DNA from: Algoriphagus iocasae | GTDB lineage: Bacteria > Bacteroidota > Bacteroidia > Cytophagales > Cyclobacteriaceae | Length of the DNA: 64,000 nt | Assembly (NCBI RefSeq): GCF_014206875.1 | Contig: NZ_JACIJO010000001.1 | Location: 1,266,680 to 1,330,679, forward strand | Direction: 5' to 3' | In this document: positions 1 through 8,568 of the stretch, one piece after another | Position numbering within the stretch: position 1 is the first letter of the stretch | How the letters are laid out: each line of letters starts with the position of its first letter | Translations under genes and position numbers: made by a program | The notes under the pieces: model-generated | Told to the model about the DNA's origin: nothing | The model's input: the letters and a program-made list of their open reading frames with translations, nothing else | Databases searched by the model: none

Positions 1-2364
1 AATTGCTAAATCAGTTTTTAATTCAGAATCAGGGAATTCTTTCCAAGTCTCATAAAGTTTTGATGGGAATGATTCTAAAAACCGAGTAATGACTTTCAAG
101 TAATTCTGAGTTACGCTGGTGCTATCTCTGAGATACGATGGAAGAATGACATCATATTTTTGTCTGATTTCCTCCGCATTTCCATTAAAACCTGATAAAA
201 CCAACAAGGATAAATGATGTGGTTGAAATGCTTTGAATCCTTTTTCTTCTGCAACGATCAACTCTCTGGCGGCTTTTCTGAAGTCCAGATTTTGAGCGAG
301 AACCTGAGCGGATAAACTCAAGTAATACCCGGCAGATCCAGGGTTTCTAAATGCCAATCCATTCAGATTTTTTATAGCCTCAGACACCCGACCTGCTCCT
401 AAACTTCTGATAGTGCCGGTTTCCTGCATATCCATCAGATATTCAGTCATGAAAGGTTCTTTGGAAAGGCTATCTAAAAACTCCAAGTCTTCTCGTGGAT
501 CTGATCTGTCTCTATCAGAGAACAAATTTCTCCAACCAGCCTGAATTAACATTGGACTAGATTCCGATTTCAATTTAGACTGAATGTCTGAGCGCAGTTT
601 TTCAACCGAGAAATTCGCATAAGCATTATTGCTTGCCACTAGGTTAATCTGACCAATAAGATCTGATGGACTATCGGGGTTCTCTTCTTTCTGGCCTAAT
701 TTTGTTCTAATCGCATGAAGGTTAGAGATCAAGATTTCATTGTCTTGATTGTTTTCGAGTATAGCAATAGCATCCTCAGGTTGGTTTACTTTGATGTAAA
801 ACAGCGCCAGATTATTTACTAAATGAGGCTCATTTGGGAAAAAACTTAATCCATTTTCCAGATAATAGATCGATTCAAAGATTTTATTCTCTCTATGAAG
901 TCGATTGCTTAACAAAATGATATTGTCTACCTGAGGATATTCTGCAAAGCTTTCTTCTAAATGTTGCTTGGCCAATGAAGGCTGATTCAGTTGGAATAAA
1001 AGTTGGGCTGTCAGGTTCTTTGCTTTTTGATTCTTCCTGTATTTTGCCCAAGAATTTTCGTAAAGGATGCTGGCTTCAAGTTTTTGATCAGTTTGATAAT
1101 AATAATCTCCCAAAATATTATTAGTCATGGCATTCAGCTGGACGGAAATGATGCCTTCTGCATAAATGGTCAATACCAAAATGGCCATCAAACCACCGAT
1201 TCGAAGGTGGTAATAAGGAAGAGAATAAGGTTTGTAAAGGATTTCATCAATGGCTTTTCCAGAATCCATGATAGATAGGAAATTGCTGAAAAGGTAGATG
1301 ATGAAAAACATCGAAAATCCGATTTGACTGTAAAGAAAGACATGTTTCAGTAATTCTTCACCAGGCTGATTTCCCGAGATTATTAACTTTGAGCATAACC
1401 AAAGAACCATCCCAAAACCCAGCAATTGAAGCATTTTAAGGATGCTTGATCCTGCTGCTAGATTTGGAACTTGTTTGATTTTACTATCCAGAGAAAACCA
1501 ACCTAAAATACCTACCGGGAAAATCAACAACAGTGGAGAAAATCCGAAAAATGCATTCGGAAGATCGCCACTTGTTTCCATAAAAAGGAGAAACAAGCTG
1601 GCAAGATATCCTAAGGAAATGAGGGCAATTTGCCATGATATTTTCATTCCCACGTTTCTATTGATTCTGCTCAATAAAATATAGGAGCCAGAAACGAAGC
1701 TATGACCATTCCAAAAAATCCAAGCAATGCTCAATCCAAAGCCCAAAACAGTGGAGTATTCAGAGATATACAATAATGGGTTTTCAATTGGGCTAAGGGA
1801 AGTTAAAACGAATATTGCCCCAGCAAAACTAAGTGCGGTAACCAGCCATTTTAGAAGAAAGGAAAGGTTTTGTCCCCAAATATGGAATCCGATTACTGGC
1901 AGCAATGAACCTGCTAAAACAATGATAAGTGGAATATTAGCTCCGGCACCGCCAATATTGAGGCCATTGAAATTACAGAGGGTGAGTAATACTATCCAGC
2001 CAATTCCTCCTGCGACGATTGCCATTTTTTTAAATTCTGTCAGCATTGTCAGAAATGAGACTGAAATCAAAAAGACTAGAACCACAAAGAAATAAGATTC
2101 AGTAATCAGAAAAGGACTTGGAAGAGAATGGAATTCTTGAAAAACAAGATAATTATCGATGTTGATGGGAAATGAAATCGGTCCAATCTGCACCCAATCA
2201 AAAGGTACAATGATTCTGTCTAGAAAGGTGGCACTTTCGATGACTCGGTAAGGTGATGGCTGGAATAATAAATAATAAAGCGCAAAAAGCCCTCCAGCTA
2301 TGATCAGTAGGAGGGCAGCGATTTTTTTGAAGGAAATGGGAATAGCAGTGTTTTTTTGGTTCAT
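1..2364 (-). CDS. Large multi-pass membrane protein with C-terminal TPR-like region (3' end outside the window)
   Basis: The minus strand is open from the ATG at 2364 to the window edge (788 codons, no stop), so the C-terminus is missing. The start overlaps the gatC stop by one base (TAATG), which suggests translational coupling. Residues 1 to about 420 are mostly hydrophobic and contain many membrane segments; the rest is helical, hydrophilic and TPR-like, with phrases such as FFPNEPHLVNNLALFYIKV near residue 500. This membrane-plus-TPR layout is common in Bacteroidota envelope proteins of unknown role. I do not recognise a specific family. Genuine coding is supported by the uninterrupted frame and the coherent hydrophobicity pattern. 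Confidence 0.8.
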   Translation of the reverse strand, partial: MNQKNTAIPISFKKIAALLLIIAGGLFALYYLLFQPSPYRVIESATFLDRIIVPFDWVQIGPISFPINIDNYLVFQEFHSLPSPFLITESYFFVVLVFLISVSFLTMLTEFKKMAIVAGGIGWIVLLTLCNFNGLNIGGAGANIPLIIVLAGSLLPVIGFHIWGQNLSFLLKWLVTALSFAGAIFVLTSLSPIENPLLYISEYSTVLGFGLSIAWIFWNGHSFVSGSYILLSRINRNVGMKISWQIALISLGYLASLFLLFMETSGDLPNAFFGFSPLLLIFPVGILGWFSLDSKIKQVPNLAAGSSILKMLQLLGFGMVLWLCSKLIISGNQPGEELLKHVFLYSQIGFSMFFIIYLFSNFLSIMDSGKAIDEILYKPYSLPYYHLRIGGLMAILVLTIYAEGIISVQLNAMTNNILGDYYYQTDQKLEASILYENSWAKYRKNQKAKNLTAQLLFQLNQPSLAKQHLEESFAEYPQVDNIILLSNRLHRENKIFESIYYLENGLSFFPNEPHLVNNLALFYIKVNQPEDAIAILENNQDNEILISNLHAIRTKLGQKEENPDSPSDLIGQINLVASNNAYANFSVEKLRSDIQSKLKSESSPMLIQAGWRNLFSDRDRSDPREDLEFLDSLSKEPFMTEYLMDMQETGTIRSLGAGRVSEAIKNLNGLAFRNPGSAGYYLSLSAQVLAQNLDFRKAARELIVAEEKGFKAFQPHHLSLLVLSGFNGNAEEIRQKYDVILPSYLRDSTSVTQNYLKVITRFLESFPSKLYETWKEFPDSELKTDLAI

Positions 2365-2651
2365 TACTCCAATACTTTCGGAACTCTGAAGTAATCAGCA
2401 TCTCTTTTTGGAGCATTTTTCAGTCCAGCTTCATGATCTAAATGAACTCCTTTGATGTCCTCGCGCATGTCATTTACCTCAGAAGACATGGTTGTCAAAG
2501 GTTCCACATTCTCTGTTTCAACTTCATTTAATTGCTCCACCCAATCGAGGATTTGGCTCATGTCTTGGGACATTTTTTCAGCACTGTTTTCATCAAATTC
2601 CAATCGTGCCAAATGCGAGATCTTCTTGATCGTGGTTTTATCGATTTTCAT
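2364..2651 (-). CDS. gatC: Aspartyl/glutamyl-tRNA(Asn/Gln) amidotransferase subunit C
   Basis: Subunit C of the GatCAB complex, which converts misacylated Glu-tRNA(Gln) or Asp-tRNA(Asn) to the cognate aminoacyl-tRNA; GatC is the small subunit that clamps GatA to GatB. The 95-residue length is typical. The N-terminus (KKISHLARLEFDE) and the middle segment (VEPLTTMSSEVNDMRED) are the usual conserved GatC blocks. gatA and gatB are not in the window, as is common in Bacteroidota. It lies 54 bp after the acyltransferase gene and its stop overlaps the start of the next membrane-protein gene. Confidence 0.95.
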   Translation of the reverse strand: MKIDKTTIKKISHLARLEFDENSAEKMSQDMSQILDWVEQLNEVETENVEPLTTMSSEVNDMREDIKGVHLDHEAGLKNAPKRDADYFRVPKVLE

Positions 2652-2705
2652 GCAGTAATAATTTAAATCGAGAGGTTGATCCGTCTTAATTTCGAAGAGT
2701 AATGT

Positions 2706-3449
2706 TTACCCTTGATTTAATAGGATTTTCTCATCGCTTTTTAATTGACTTTGGATAACCTCAAAGCATTTTTGCCTTAAACTATCCTCAGTATCTTCTT
2801 CTGTCGGCAAAATGGCTTTATGCAAGACCATTTTAGCTGGCCTCCAATTTAGCAATAACTTCCCGTCATCGGGCAAAATTAGATGATTATAAGATAAGGT
2901 GACAGGGATAATGGGGATTTGTTTGGAAATGGAAAGCTTAAATGCTCCATTCTTGAATGGTACCATTTCCGGTGGATTTTTGGTATAAATCCCACCTTCT
3001 GGAAAAATTACTAATCCACTTCCATTGTCCAAGGCTTCAAAAGACCTTTTCATAGTTTCGGCTCTGCTTTTTAATCGATCCCGATCAACGGCGATATGAA
3101 GTTGCTTGAAATAATATCCAAAAAGAGGTGCTTTCCTGATTGAAGCTTTCCCGACAAACTGTACATCTCCAGGAATGAACCCCATCATTGGGATATCCAG
3201 ATAACTGAAATGATTGGCTAAATAAATATAAGGTTGGCCTTTTTTGGGGTTTGCTTCATTGATGATTTTGACGGGCAAAAAAATCAGTGTGAAATATACT
3301 CTCGCCCAATATCGATTGATTTTTCGACCGAATTTCTTACATCCGGGTATCCAAATACAAAGAAGAATAAAGGGAAAAATAAGAATAAAACTCAGTGCGA
3401 AAAGAAGGCCTGCATACCCTGAATAAATCCTTCTAAGTAGATTATTCAT
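2706..3449 (-). CDS. plsC: 1-acyl-sn-glycerol-3-phosphate acyltransferase (PlsC family)
   Basis: Membrane-associated acyltransferase expected to acylate lysophosphatidic acid in phospholipid synthesis. The catalytic HX4D motif is present (H80 to D85 in NHFSYLDIP), as is the substrate-binding motif around residue 149 (FPEGG). An N-terminal hydrophobic segment at residues 13-35 would anchor it in the inner membrane. Length (247 residues) is normal. The start overlaps the 3' end of the upstream haemoglobin gene by 8 bp, so the two are probably co-transcribed. A paralogous role, such as ornithine-lipid O-acylation, cannot be excluded by motif alone. Confidence 0.9.
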   Translation of the reverse strand: MNNLLRRIYSGYAGLLFALSFILIFPFILLCIWIPGCKKFGRKINRYWARVYFTLIFLPVKIINEANPKKGQPYIYLANHFSYLDIPMMGFIPGDVQFVGKASIRKAPLFGYYFKQLHIAVDRDRLKSRAETMKRSFEALDNGSGLVIFPEGGIYTKNPPEMVPFKNGAFKLSISKQIPIIPVTLSYNHLILPDDGKLLLNWRPAKMVLHKAILPTEEDTEDSLRQKCFEVIQSQLKSDEKILLNQG

Positions 3450-3819
3450 GATTGATCATATGGTTTGCAACCTTGATAAAATACCCCAGCATCAGTTCCT
3501 TGATATTTGGATCTAGGTTAAGTTGGTCCATTGCCGTCATCATGGCATTTAACCAATGATTTCGCATGGATCCATCTATTTTCCATTTTAAATGCCTCAT
3601 TCTTAACCGTGGATGACCTCTTTGTTCAGAATAGGTTTGGGGTCCTCCAAAAACCTGAAGCAAAAATAGAAAAAGACGCTCCTCTGCCGGCTCCAGATTT
3701 TCTTCAGGATAAAGCCTTCGGAGCTCGTCATTCTTTTTTACTTCGATATAAAATAAATGTGTTAACTGTCTGATTTGATCTTCACCGATCAATTCGTAAA
3801 CAGATTGAAATGGATTCAT
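3442..3819 (-). CDS. Group II truncated haemoglobin (GlbO/YjbI-like)
   Basis: A 125-residue 2-over-2 globin. The hallmark group II stretch is present (VFGGPQTYSEQRGHPRLRMR, residues 56-75), followed by the proximal haem-ligand histidine H76 and the G8 tryptophan W89 (NHWLNAM); Y24 is the likely B10 tyrosine. Such proteins bind O2 or NO and are linked to oxidative and nitrosative stress or oxygen delivery; the exact role is unknown here. It heads a minus-strand unit with plsC (8-bp overlap). A TAAGTTTG box ends only 4 nt before the ATG, so the mRNA may be leaderless. Confidence 0.92.
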   Translation of the reverse strand: MNPFQSVYELIGEDQIRQLTHLFYIEVKKNDELRRLYPEENLEPAEERLFLFLLQVFGGPQTYSEQRGHPRLRMRHLKWKIDGSMRNHWLNAMMTAMDQLNLDPNIKELMLGYFIKVANHMINHE

Positions 3820-3823
3820 GGCG

Positions 3824-3831
3824 CAAACTTA
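3824..3831 (-). promoter_or_regulatory. Candidate -7 element (TAAGTTTG) for the haemoglobin gene
   Basis: On the minus strand TAAGTTTG matches the Bacteroidota -7 consensus TAnnTTTG and is followed by CGCC and then the ATG. No clear TTTG -33 box is visible at 19-20 nt upstream, so this is a partial match. If used, transcription would start at or next to the start codon. Confidence 0.4.
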
Positions 3832-3847
3832 AGGAATTCCAAAAAGT

Positions 3848-5203
3848 TTATGCCTCTGATTTTTTTACTTTTAAGGATGTTCCTTCCGTAGATATCACGA
3901 TGATGGATTCGCCTTTGTCTACAAATTCTCCTCTAGAAAAAGCATCATAAATTTCCCCTTCGATTTCTACCTTTCCACTAGGTCTTAATCTTGAGTGAAC
4001 TTTTCCAGTTTTTCCCAAAAGGCTGTCAGAATAAAAACTGGAAGTATAACCTGCCTGTCTCTGCTGGGTCTCTGCTAAAGAGATTGCGCTGAATGCTTTC
4101 CACTCATTGACTTTAGGCGTAAGCCAAAACACAATTCCCACAGAAGCAATGGCCGCTAAAATGACTGTCAATAAAGCGGCAAATAAATCTGCAGCTGGAA
4201 CAAAATCGAAGTCGAAATTCTGGTTGGGAAGCATTCCCAAAACCAGCCCTGCCAAAATGCAGATGATTCCCAAAATCCCGAAAACTCCAAATCCGGGAAT
4301 AACAAACAGTTCTAAAGCAAGGAGGACAATGCCGATAATGAAAACGATGATTTCCCAGTTTTCAGCCAAGCCATTTAAATAATACGGAGTGAAATAGAGA
4401 ATGACGGAAATGATTGATGCAAGTATTGGGAATCCAACCCCTGGAGTTTGAAGTTCGAAGTAAATTCCTCCGATAATTATCAGAATCAAGAAACCGCTGA
4501 TAGCCGGGTTTAGAAAAAATGCGATTATCTGTTCAACTAATTCAGTTTCATAAACAGTTAATTCTGAGTCAGCTAAGCCTAATCCACTGATGAGATCGTT
4601 GATAGATTTATATTCCCCATCGCAAAAGCCATATTTCTCAGCTTCCGAAACAGAAAATGTAATCACGGATCCCGCCTCACTGATTCCTTCGATTTCAATT
4701 TTTTCATCCACCATAGCTTCTGCAATCTTGGGGTCTCTCCCTTTTGCTTCTGCAGTACTTCGCATCATGGATCTCATGTAGGATTGGTATTTGTCTGGTG
4801 CAGCTGCCCCGTCCACGCCATTTACCACTGTAGCCGCTCCAATGCTTCCGCCAGGAGCCATATAAATTTTATCGCAAGCGATAGAAATCAATGCGCCTGC
4901 AGAGGCTGCATCTTTATTGATGAAAACATAAACTGGGATCGGAGATTCCAGAATCATCGTTCGAATGTCATCCGCATCATTTACAGCACCTCCATAGGTA
5001 TCCATCTCTATGATGATTAAATCAGCTTCTTCTTTTTGGGCTTTTTCCAAAGCAAGTTTCACTCTTCTGTTCATGGCAGGATCGATGTCCTTGTCAATTT
5101 TAAAAGAGAAAATGGATTCTATCTCTGGCTCCTGGGCAAGTAAAATCATTGGAGAAACCAGAAATAAAGCCAATAGAAGGAAATGGATGGTTTTCATATT
5201 CAT
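3848..5203 (-). CDS. NfeD-type membrane-bound ClpP-class serine protease
   Basis: Long-form NfeD protein (451 residues). It has a signal peptide (residues 1-23, ending LLAQ) and a periplasmic ClpP-like domain at about 25-215, with substrate-binding loop EMDTYGGAVND and predicted nucleophile S101 in DAASAGALIS. Four or five membrane segments follow (about 230-375), then a C-terminal OB-fold NfeD domain (about 395-445, containing GKTGKVHSRLRPSGKVEIEG). Homologues act in membrane protein quality control with stomatin/SPFH partners; no SPFH gene is adjacent. The alternative start at M3 would shorten it by two residues. Confidence 0.9.
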   Translation of the reverse strand: MNMKTIHFLLLALFLVSPMILLAQEPEIESIFSFKIDKDIDPAMNRRVKLALEKAQKEEADLIIIEMDTYGGAVNDADDIRTMILESPIPVYVFINKDAASAGALISIACDKIYMAPGGSIGAATVVNGVDGAAAPDKYQSYMRSMMRSTAEAKGRDPKIAEAMVDEKIEIEGISEAGSVITFSVSEAEKYGFCDGEYKSINDLISGLGLADSELTVYETELVEQIIAFFLNPAISGFLILIIIGGIYFELQTPGVGFPILASIISVILYFTPYYLNGLAENWEIIVFIIGIVLLALELFVIPGFGVFGILGIICILAGLVLGMLPNQNFDFDFVPAADLFAALLTVILAAIASVGIVFWLTPKVNEWKAFSAISLAETQQRQAGYTSSFYSDSLLGKTGKVHSRLRPSGKVEIEGEIYDAFSRGEFVDKGESIIVISTEGTSLKVKKSEA

Positions 5204-5394
5204 AATTACGCAAATGCTCAGAAAATATACGAAAAGGTGTCGAAATCCTTTTTATTCTTTGTTCGGAGCCAATCCTGAATTTTGATTTTGCTTTGATTCA
5301 TTCTGGTTTTCAAAACCATTTGGGAATGTTTTTTTGATTTGGGACAAAAACTGATTTTAGGATCAGGATTTTAACTTAATTTCTAGCATAATTC

Positions 5395-5425
5395 TTGTTT
5401 CCTCTACTAATCGAAATTAATCTTG
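5395..5425 (+). promoter_or_regulatory. Candidate promoter of the LysM gene
   Basis: TTG at 5395-5397, a 20-nt spacer, then TAATCTTG at 5418-5425, one mismatch from TAnnTTTG. It covers the in-frame TTG at 5423, which argues that translation starts at the downstream ATG 5465 with a leader of roughly 35 nt. Confidence 0.5.
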
Positions 5426-5464
5426 TATTTAAGAATACATTTATATTCAATCCCAACATTTACT

Positions 5465-6637
5465 ATGATTTTCGGATCAAAATCCCACTTAGTTTTATTT
5501 TCTGGTTTACTATTTTCTACTAATATTTCAATGGCAAATGGCCTGGATAAAATAGATTCAGTAGGAGTGGAGAAGGTAGGAGATAAAACCTATATTCTTC
5601 ATGCTGTGGAGCCAAAGGAAACCTTGTTTGGAATTAGCAGAAGGTATGCAGCACCAGTAAGCGAAATAATTGAGTCTAATGAAGTTCTTAAACAAGGCTT
5701 GAAGATTGGACAGACTATTCGAGTTCCCTACATCGCAAAATCTGAAATTCCTGACGGAGCAAGTCTTCATAAGGTAGCTCCAGGGGAAACATTGTTTTCG
5801 ATTTCAAAAAAATATAATACCTCCGTCAGTGAGGTGATGCAATGGAATGATTTGAAAGGAAATGATCTCAGCGTAGGTCAGGCTCTGATTATCAAAAAGC
5901 CAGTAGCAGTAGCTGAACAACCTAAAGAGGAACCAACACCTGCCAAGGAAACTCCAAGTCCTCAAGTAGCGGTGGCTACTACTACCGTACCAGCAAAAAA
6001 AGAAGTTGTTGAGAAGCCAAAAGAAGTTGCGAAGAAAGAGGAAAAAATGAAACCAGAACCTGTGAAATCTGCGCCTCTTCCTTTGAAAACTGCTGAAAAT
6101 AGTGTGCCAGTGGCTCCTGGAGAATGGGTTTCACATGAAGTAAAAGCAGGAGAAACGTTGTTTTCTATTGCAAATCAATATCAGGCAAGAGTAGAAGATT
6201 TGATCACTTGGAATGCCTTGACTTCAAATAATGTTAGAGTTGGTCAATCCCTCAAAGTTGGTAGAGGTGAAGTTGGTCCATCAACTGTCCCGATTGTAGG
6301 AACTCCTAGAGTGGTTTCAAACGTAGAAGAAATGAATGTTCCAGAAAGCGCTGATAACGCTTCAGGAGGATTTAAAAATATCAAAGAAACTGGTCAGGCT
6401 GAATTAATCGAAGGGACTGGCGGACACAAAAAATATCTGGTTCTCCACAGAACAGCTCCTGTAGGTACAATAATGAGAATCAAAAACGAGGAAAACGATA
6501 TCACGATTTTCGCAAGAGTGGTGGGAACTCTTCCAGAAACCGGAGATAACAGTAGATTGGTAATCAAATTATCTCAAGCAGCCTACGATCAACTGAAAGC
6601 TGTGAATCCTAGATTCCCGGTTGAGGTAGTCTACTAA
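5465..6637 (+). CDS. Secreted LysM protein with three LysM domains and a C-terminal RlpA-like domain
   Basis: A 390-residue exported protein: signal peptide (residues 1 to about 25, ending SMANG), LysM modules at about 46-95, 103-145 and 221-265 (recurring ETLFSI and GQ...I/LK signatures), a Pro/Lys/Glu/Val-rich linker at about 150-215, and a C-terminal double-psi-barrel-like domain at about 295-390. LysM modules bind peptidoglycan glycans, so a cell-wall role is expected. The ATG at 5465 is preferred over the in-frame TTG at 5423 because it gives a clean signal peptide and the TTG lies inside a promoter box. A terminator follows. Confidence 0.88.
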   Translation: MIFGSKSHLVLFSGLLFSTNISMANGLDKIDSVGVEKVGDKTYILHAVEPKETLFGISRRYAAPVSEIIESNEVLKQGLKIGQTIRVPYIAKSEIPDGASLHKVAPGETLFSISKKYNTSVSEVMQWNDLKGNDLSVGQALIIKKPVAVAEQPKEEPTPAKETPSPQVAVATTTVPAKKEVVEKPKEVAKKEEKMKPEPVKSAPLPLKTAENSVPVAPGEWVSHEVKAGETLFSIANQYQARVEDLITWNALTSNNVRVGQSLKVGRGEVGPSTVPIVGTPRVVSNVEEMNVPESADNASGGFKNIKETGQAELIEGTGGHKKYLVLHRTAPVGTIMRIKNEENDITIFARVVGTLPETGDNSRLVIKLSQAAYDQLKAVNPRFPVEVVY

Positions 6638-6655
6638 AAACTTAAAATAAAATTG

Positions 6656-6684
6656 AAAAGCCCGGCTCAGTCGGGCTTTTTTTA
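6656..6684 (+). terminator. Intrinsic terminator after the LysM gene
   Basis: A 9-bp stem (AAAAGCCCG with CGGGCTTTT) around a 7-nt loop, followed by a T-run; it begins 18 nt after the stop codon. Confidence 0.9.
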
Positions 6685-6704
6685 TTGGTCAATTTCCCGA
6701 TTTT

Positions 6705-6735
6705 TTTGTTTATCCTTCTATGAAGGCTAATTTTG
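6705..6735 (+). promoter_or_regulatory. Perfect Bacteroidota-consensus promoter
   Basis: TTTG at 6705-6708, a 19-nt spacer, then TAATTTTG at 6728-6735. This matches the TTTG-N19-TAnnTTTG sigma-ABfr consensus exactly. It overlaps the ATG at 6720, which therefore cannot be the start; the ATG at 6753 lies about 12 nt past the predicted transcription start. Confidence 0.75.
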
Positions 6736-6752
6736 CAGTAGAATTTTGCCAG

Positions 6753-7307
6753 ATGAATAAAGCCCAACTTATATTTCACCACATTTTCAGGTTCATTTGG
6801 AATGCGATCTTTGTCATTTCTTATCCGATCCTAGCGAGTTTTGGGCTGCTTTTTATCGGGCTTACCTATTTGTTTTCACTGATTTCAAAATTCCTGATGC
6901 GTATGAAGCCTGAAGGAAGAAAGGTAGTTTTGAAGGATGTAGAATGGGAGCCTCTTCCACTGACCAATGATATTCTTGAAGCGAAATTGCATAAGCAAAT
7001 CATGTTTGGCCCTTCAGGATATTTGTTGAGAAGAACAGATGGAGTTCCTTCAGTTTTAAATGATTTTGTCTTCGGAAATAAAGTAAGAATTCTCGACGAG
7101 GGCTTGATATTGGAAAAGTGGAACAGTACTGATTCTAAAAACTTACCTGATTTTGATATTTGCCTTTATGATCCTGATCGTGATAGTTTGAAATCACTGA
7201 CCAATATCAAATGTTTTGACTGGCACGTCTCGGAAAAGATTGATAATGAGTTGTCTTTCAAATGGTTTGATGGGACTCAAGGCGGAGAAGTGAAAGTGGC
7301 TCTTTGA
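6753..7307 (+). CDS. Conserved hypothetical membrane-anchored protein
   Basis: A 184-residue protein of unrecognised family. Residues 7-45 are strongly hydrophobic, with one or two membrane spans; the rest is a soluble, mostly beta-predicted domain ending KWFDGTQGGEVKVAL. The start is set at 6753 because an exact consensus promoter covers the upstream ATG. Its stop overlaps the start of the TIGR02757 gene by one base (TGATG), so the two are translationally coupled. No function can be assigned from sequence. Confidence 0.75.
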   Translation: MNKAQLIFHHIFRFIWNAIFVISYPILASFGLLFIGLTYLFSLISKFLMRMKPEGRKVVLKDVEWEPLPLTNDILEAKLHKQIMFGPSGYLLRRTDGVPSVLNDFVFGNKVRILDEGLILEKWNSTDSKNLPDFDICLYDPDRDSLKSLTNIKCFDWHVSEKIDNELSFKWFDGTQGGEVKVAL

Positions 7308-8074
7308 TGCAGGATTTAAAAGGATTTTTAGACAGTAAAGTCGAGCAATACAATCAGCCAAATTTCATCCCGAATGATCCGGTTTCTATTCCTCATCGCT
7401 TTTCAAAAAAGCAGGACGTAGAAATTGCAGGGTTTTTTGCCTCCATTTTGGCCTGGGGCCAGCGGAAAACCATCATCAATAAATGTATAGAGCTTTTTCA
7501 GATGATGGATAATGCACCTCATGATTTTCTTTTGAACCATCAAGAACATGAGTTAGCGCCATTTTTAAACTTTAAACATCGAACCTTCAACGATATTGAT
7601 ACGCTCTACTTTATTCATTTTTTGAGCTGGTTTTATCAATCGCACGATTCCTTGGAAGAGGCATTTTTGCTGGGATGGAATAAAGAATCTGATGCAATGG
7701 GATCGATTTTGACGGAGTTTCACAAGTTCTTTTTCCATCTTCCAGATGCACCTCAAAGAACCAGAAAACATATTGCTACTCCAGCAAGGAAAGCGGCATG
7801 TAAGCGGATCAATATGTATCTCAGATGGATGGTGAGAAAGGATGAAAAAGGGGTGGATTTTGGTATCTGGAATAAGATTCAGCCTTCTCAATTGATCTGT
7901 CCATGTGATTTACACGTGGATCGGGTAGGGAGGAAGTTAGGACTGATTACAAGGAAACAAACCGATTGGCTTACCGCAATAGAATTGACAGAAAAACTAA
8001 GAGAATTTGATCCTGAAGATCCTGTAAAGTATGATTTTGCACTCTTTGGACTTGGAATCGAAGAAAAGTTTTGA
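7307..8074 (+). CDS. TIGR02757 family protein (DUF2400)
   Basis: A 255-residue protein of the TIGR02757/DUF2400 family, widespread in Bacteroidota and of unknown biochemical function. The family blocks are visible: the N-terminal DPVSIPHRF, EIAGFFASILAWGQRKTI, and the C-terminal CPCDLHVDRVGRKLGL with its Cys-Pro-Cys and Asp-x-His cluster. The motif GWGQR-like region and helical content have suggested a DNA-glycosylase-like fold, but that is inference. The ATG at 7307 overlaps the preceding stop; the TTG one codon earlier is less likely. Confidence 0.9.
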   Translation: MQDLKGFLDSKVEQYNQPNFIPNDPVSIPHRFSKKQDVEIAGFFASILAWGQRKTIINKCIELFQMMDNAPHDFLLNHQEHELAPFLNFKHRTFNDIDTLYFIHFLSWFYQSHDSLEEAFLLGWNKESDAMGSILTEFHKFFFHLPDAPQRTRKHIATPARKAACKRINMYLRWMVRKDEKGVDFGIWNKIQPSQLICPCDLHVDRVGRKLGLITRKQTDWLTAIELTEKLREFDPEDPVKYDFALFGLGIEEKF

Positions 8075-8092
8075 CAAAAAAAGAAGAGATTT

Positions 8093-8515
8093 TCAAGACA
8101 ATTCTATTTTATCCCAATTTTTCACTTCGTTTAAATCAGTTTCAAATTCAATTGATTTATTACCCCCAAAATTAAAATACTCCTTTTTGTAAATTATTTT
8201 ACTTCCTTCAAACCTTATAGGTTCAATAAAACCTTTATTTGCAATTGAGAGAATAGAGGTTTTTTTTTCAACCAAATCGAATATTAACAAAGCTGTTATT
8301 GGTCCATCCTGATATTCAATGGTTAGCCATTCTTGGATAGCTAGATATTTGGATTTTGGATCCCATCTAAAAAATCTACCTACTATTTTGTTTTTAATTT
8401 CATTTCCATTGATCGAAAATGAATAATATGTAGGTCCAAATTTTATTTCTCCAATATAATAAAGCTCGATTTTATGTAATCCATTCGGAGACTTATATGG
8501 TTGGGATTCATTCAT
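8093..8515 (-). CDS. AT-rich orphan hypothetical protein
   Basis: A 140-residue protein with no signal peptide or membrane segment. It is rich in aromatic residues, Ile, Lys and Asn, and predicted mostly beta (for example KIELYYIGEIKFGPTYYSF). The strand spacing vaguely resembles one or two beta-propeller blades. Base composition is clearly more AT-rich than the flanking genes. It sits alone, convergent with the TIGR02757 gene (18 bp away), and I see no promoter or terminator of its own. No function is recognised; it could be acquired cargo or an immunity-like protein. Confidence 0.6.
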   Translation of the reverse strand: MNESQPYKSPNGLHKIELYYIGEIKFGPTYYSFSINGNEIKNKIVGRFFRWDPKSKYLAIQEWLTIEYQDGPITALLIFDLVEKKTSILSIANKGFIEPIRFEGSKIIYKKEYFNFGGNKSIEFETDLNEVKNWDKIELS

Positions 8516-8568
8516 GTTGCATCTAATAAATGCTTTTTGAAAACTTTTGGGTTTTTAAGGGGTTGTTT

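Noticed and set aside
1003..2095. Three plus-strand open frames near the left edge.
   Set aside because: They lie antisense to the continuous minus-strand membrane/TPR gene, which has coherent hydrophobic segments over 788 codons.
5423..5464. TTG start for the LysM protein at 5423.
   Set aside because: It falls in a TAATCTTG promoter box and would put 14 residues before a good signal peptide; ATG 5465 is preferred.
6720..6752. ATG 6720 as the start of the membrane-anchored hypothetical protein.
   Set aside because: An exact TTTG-N19-TAATTTTG promoter overlaps it; transcription would begin downstream.
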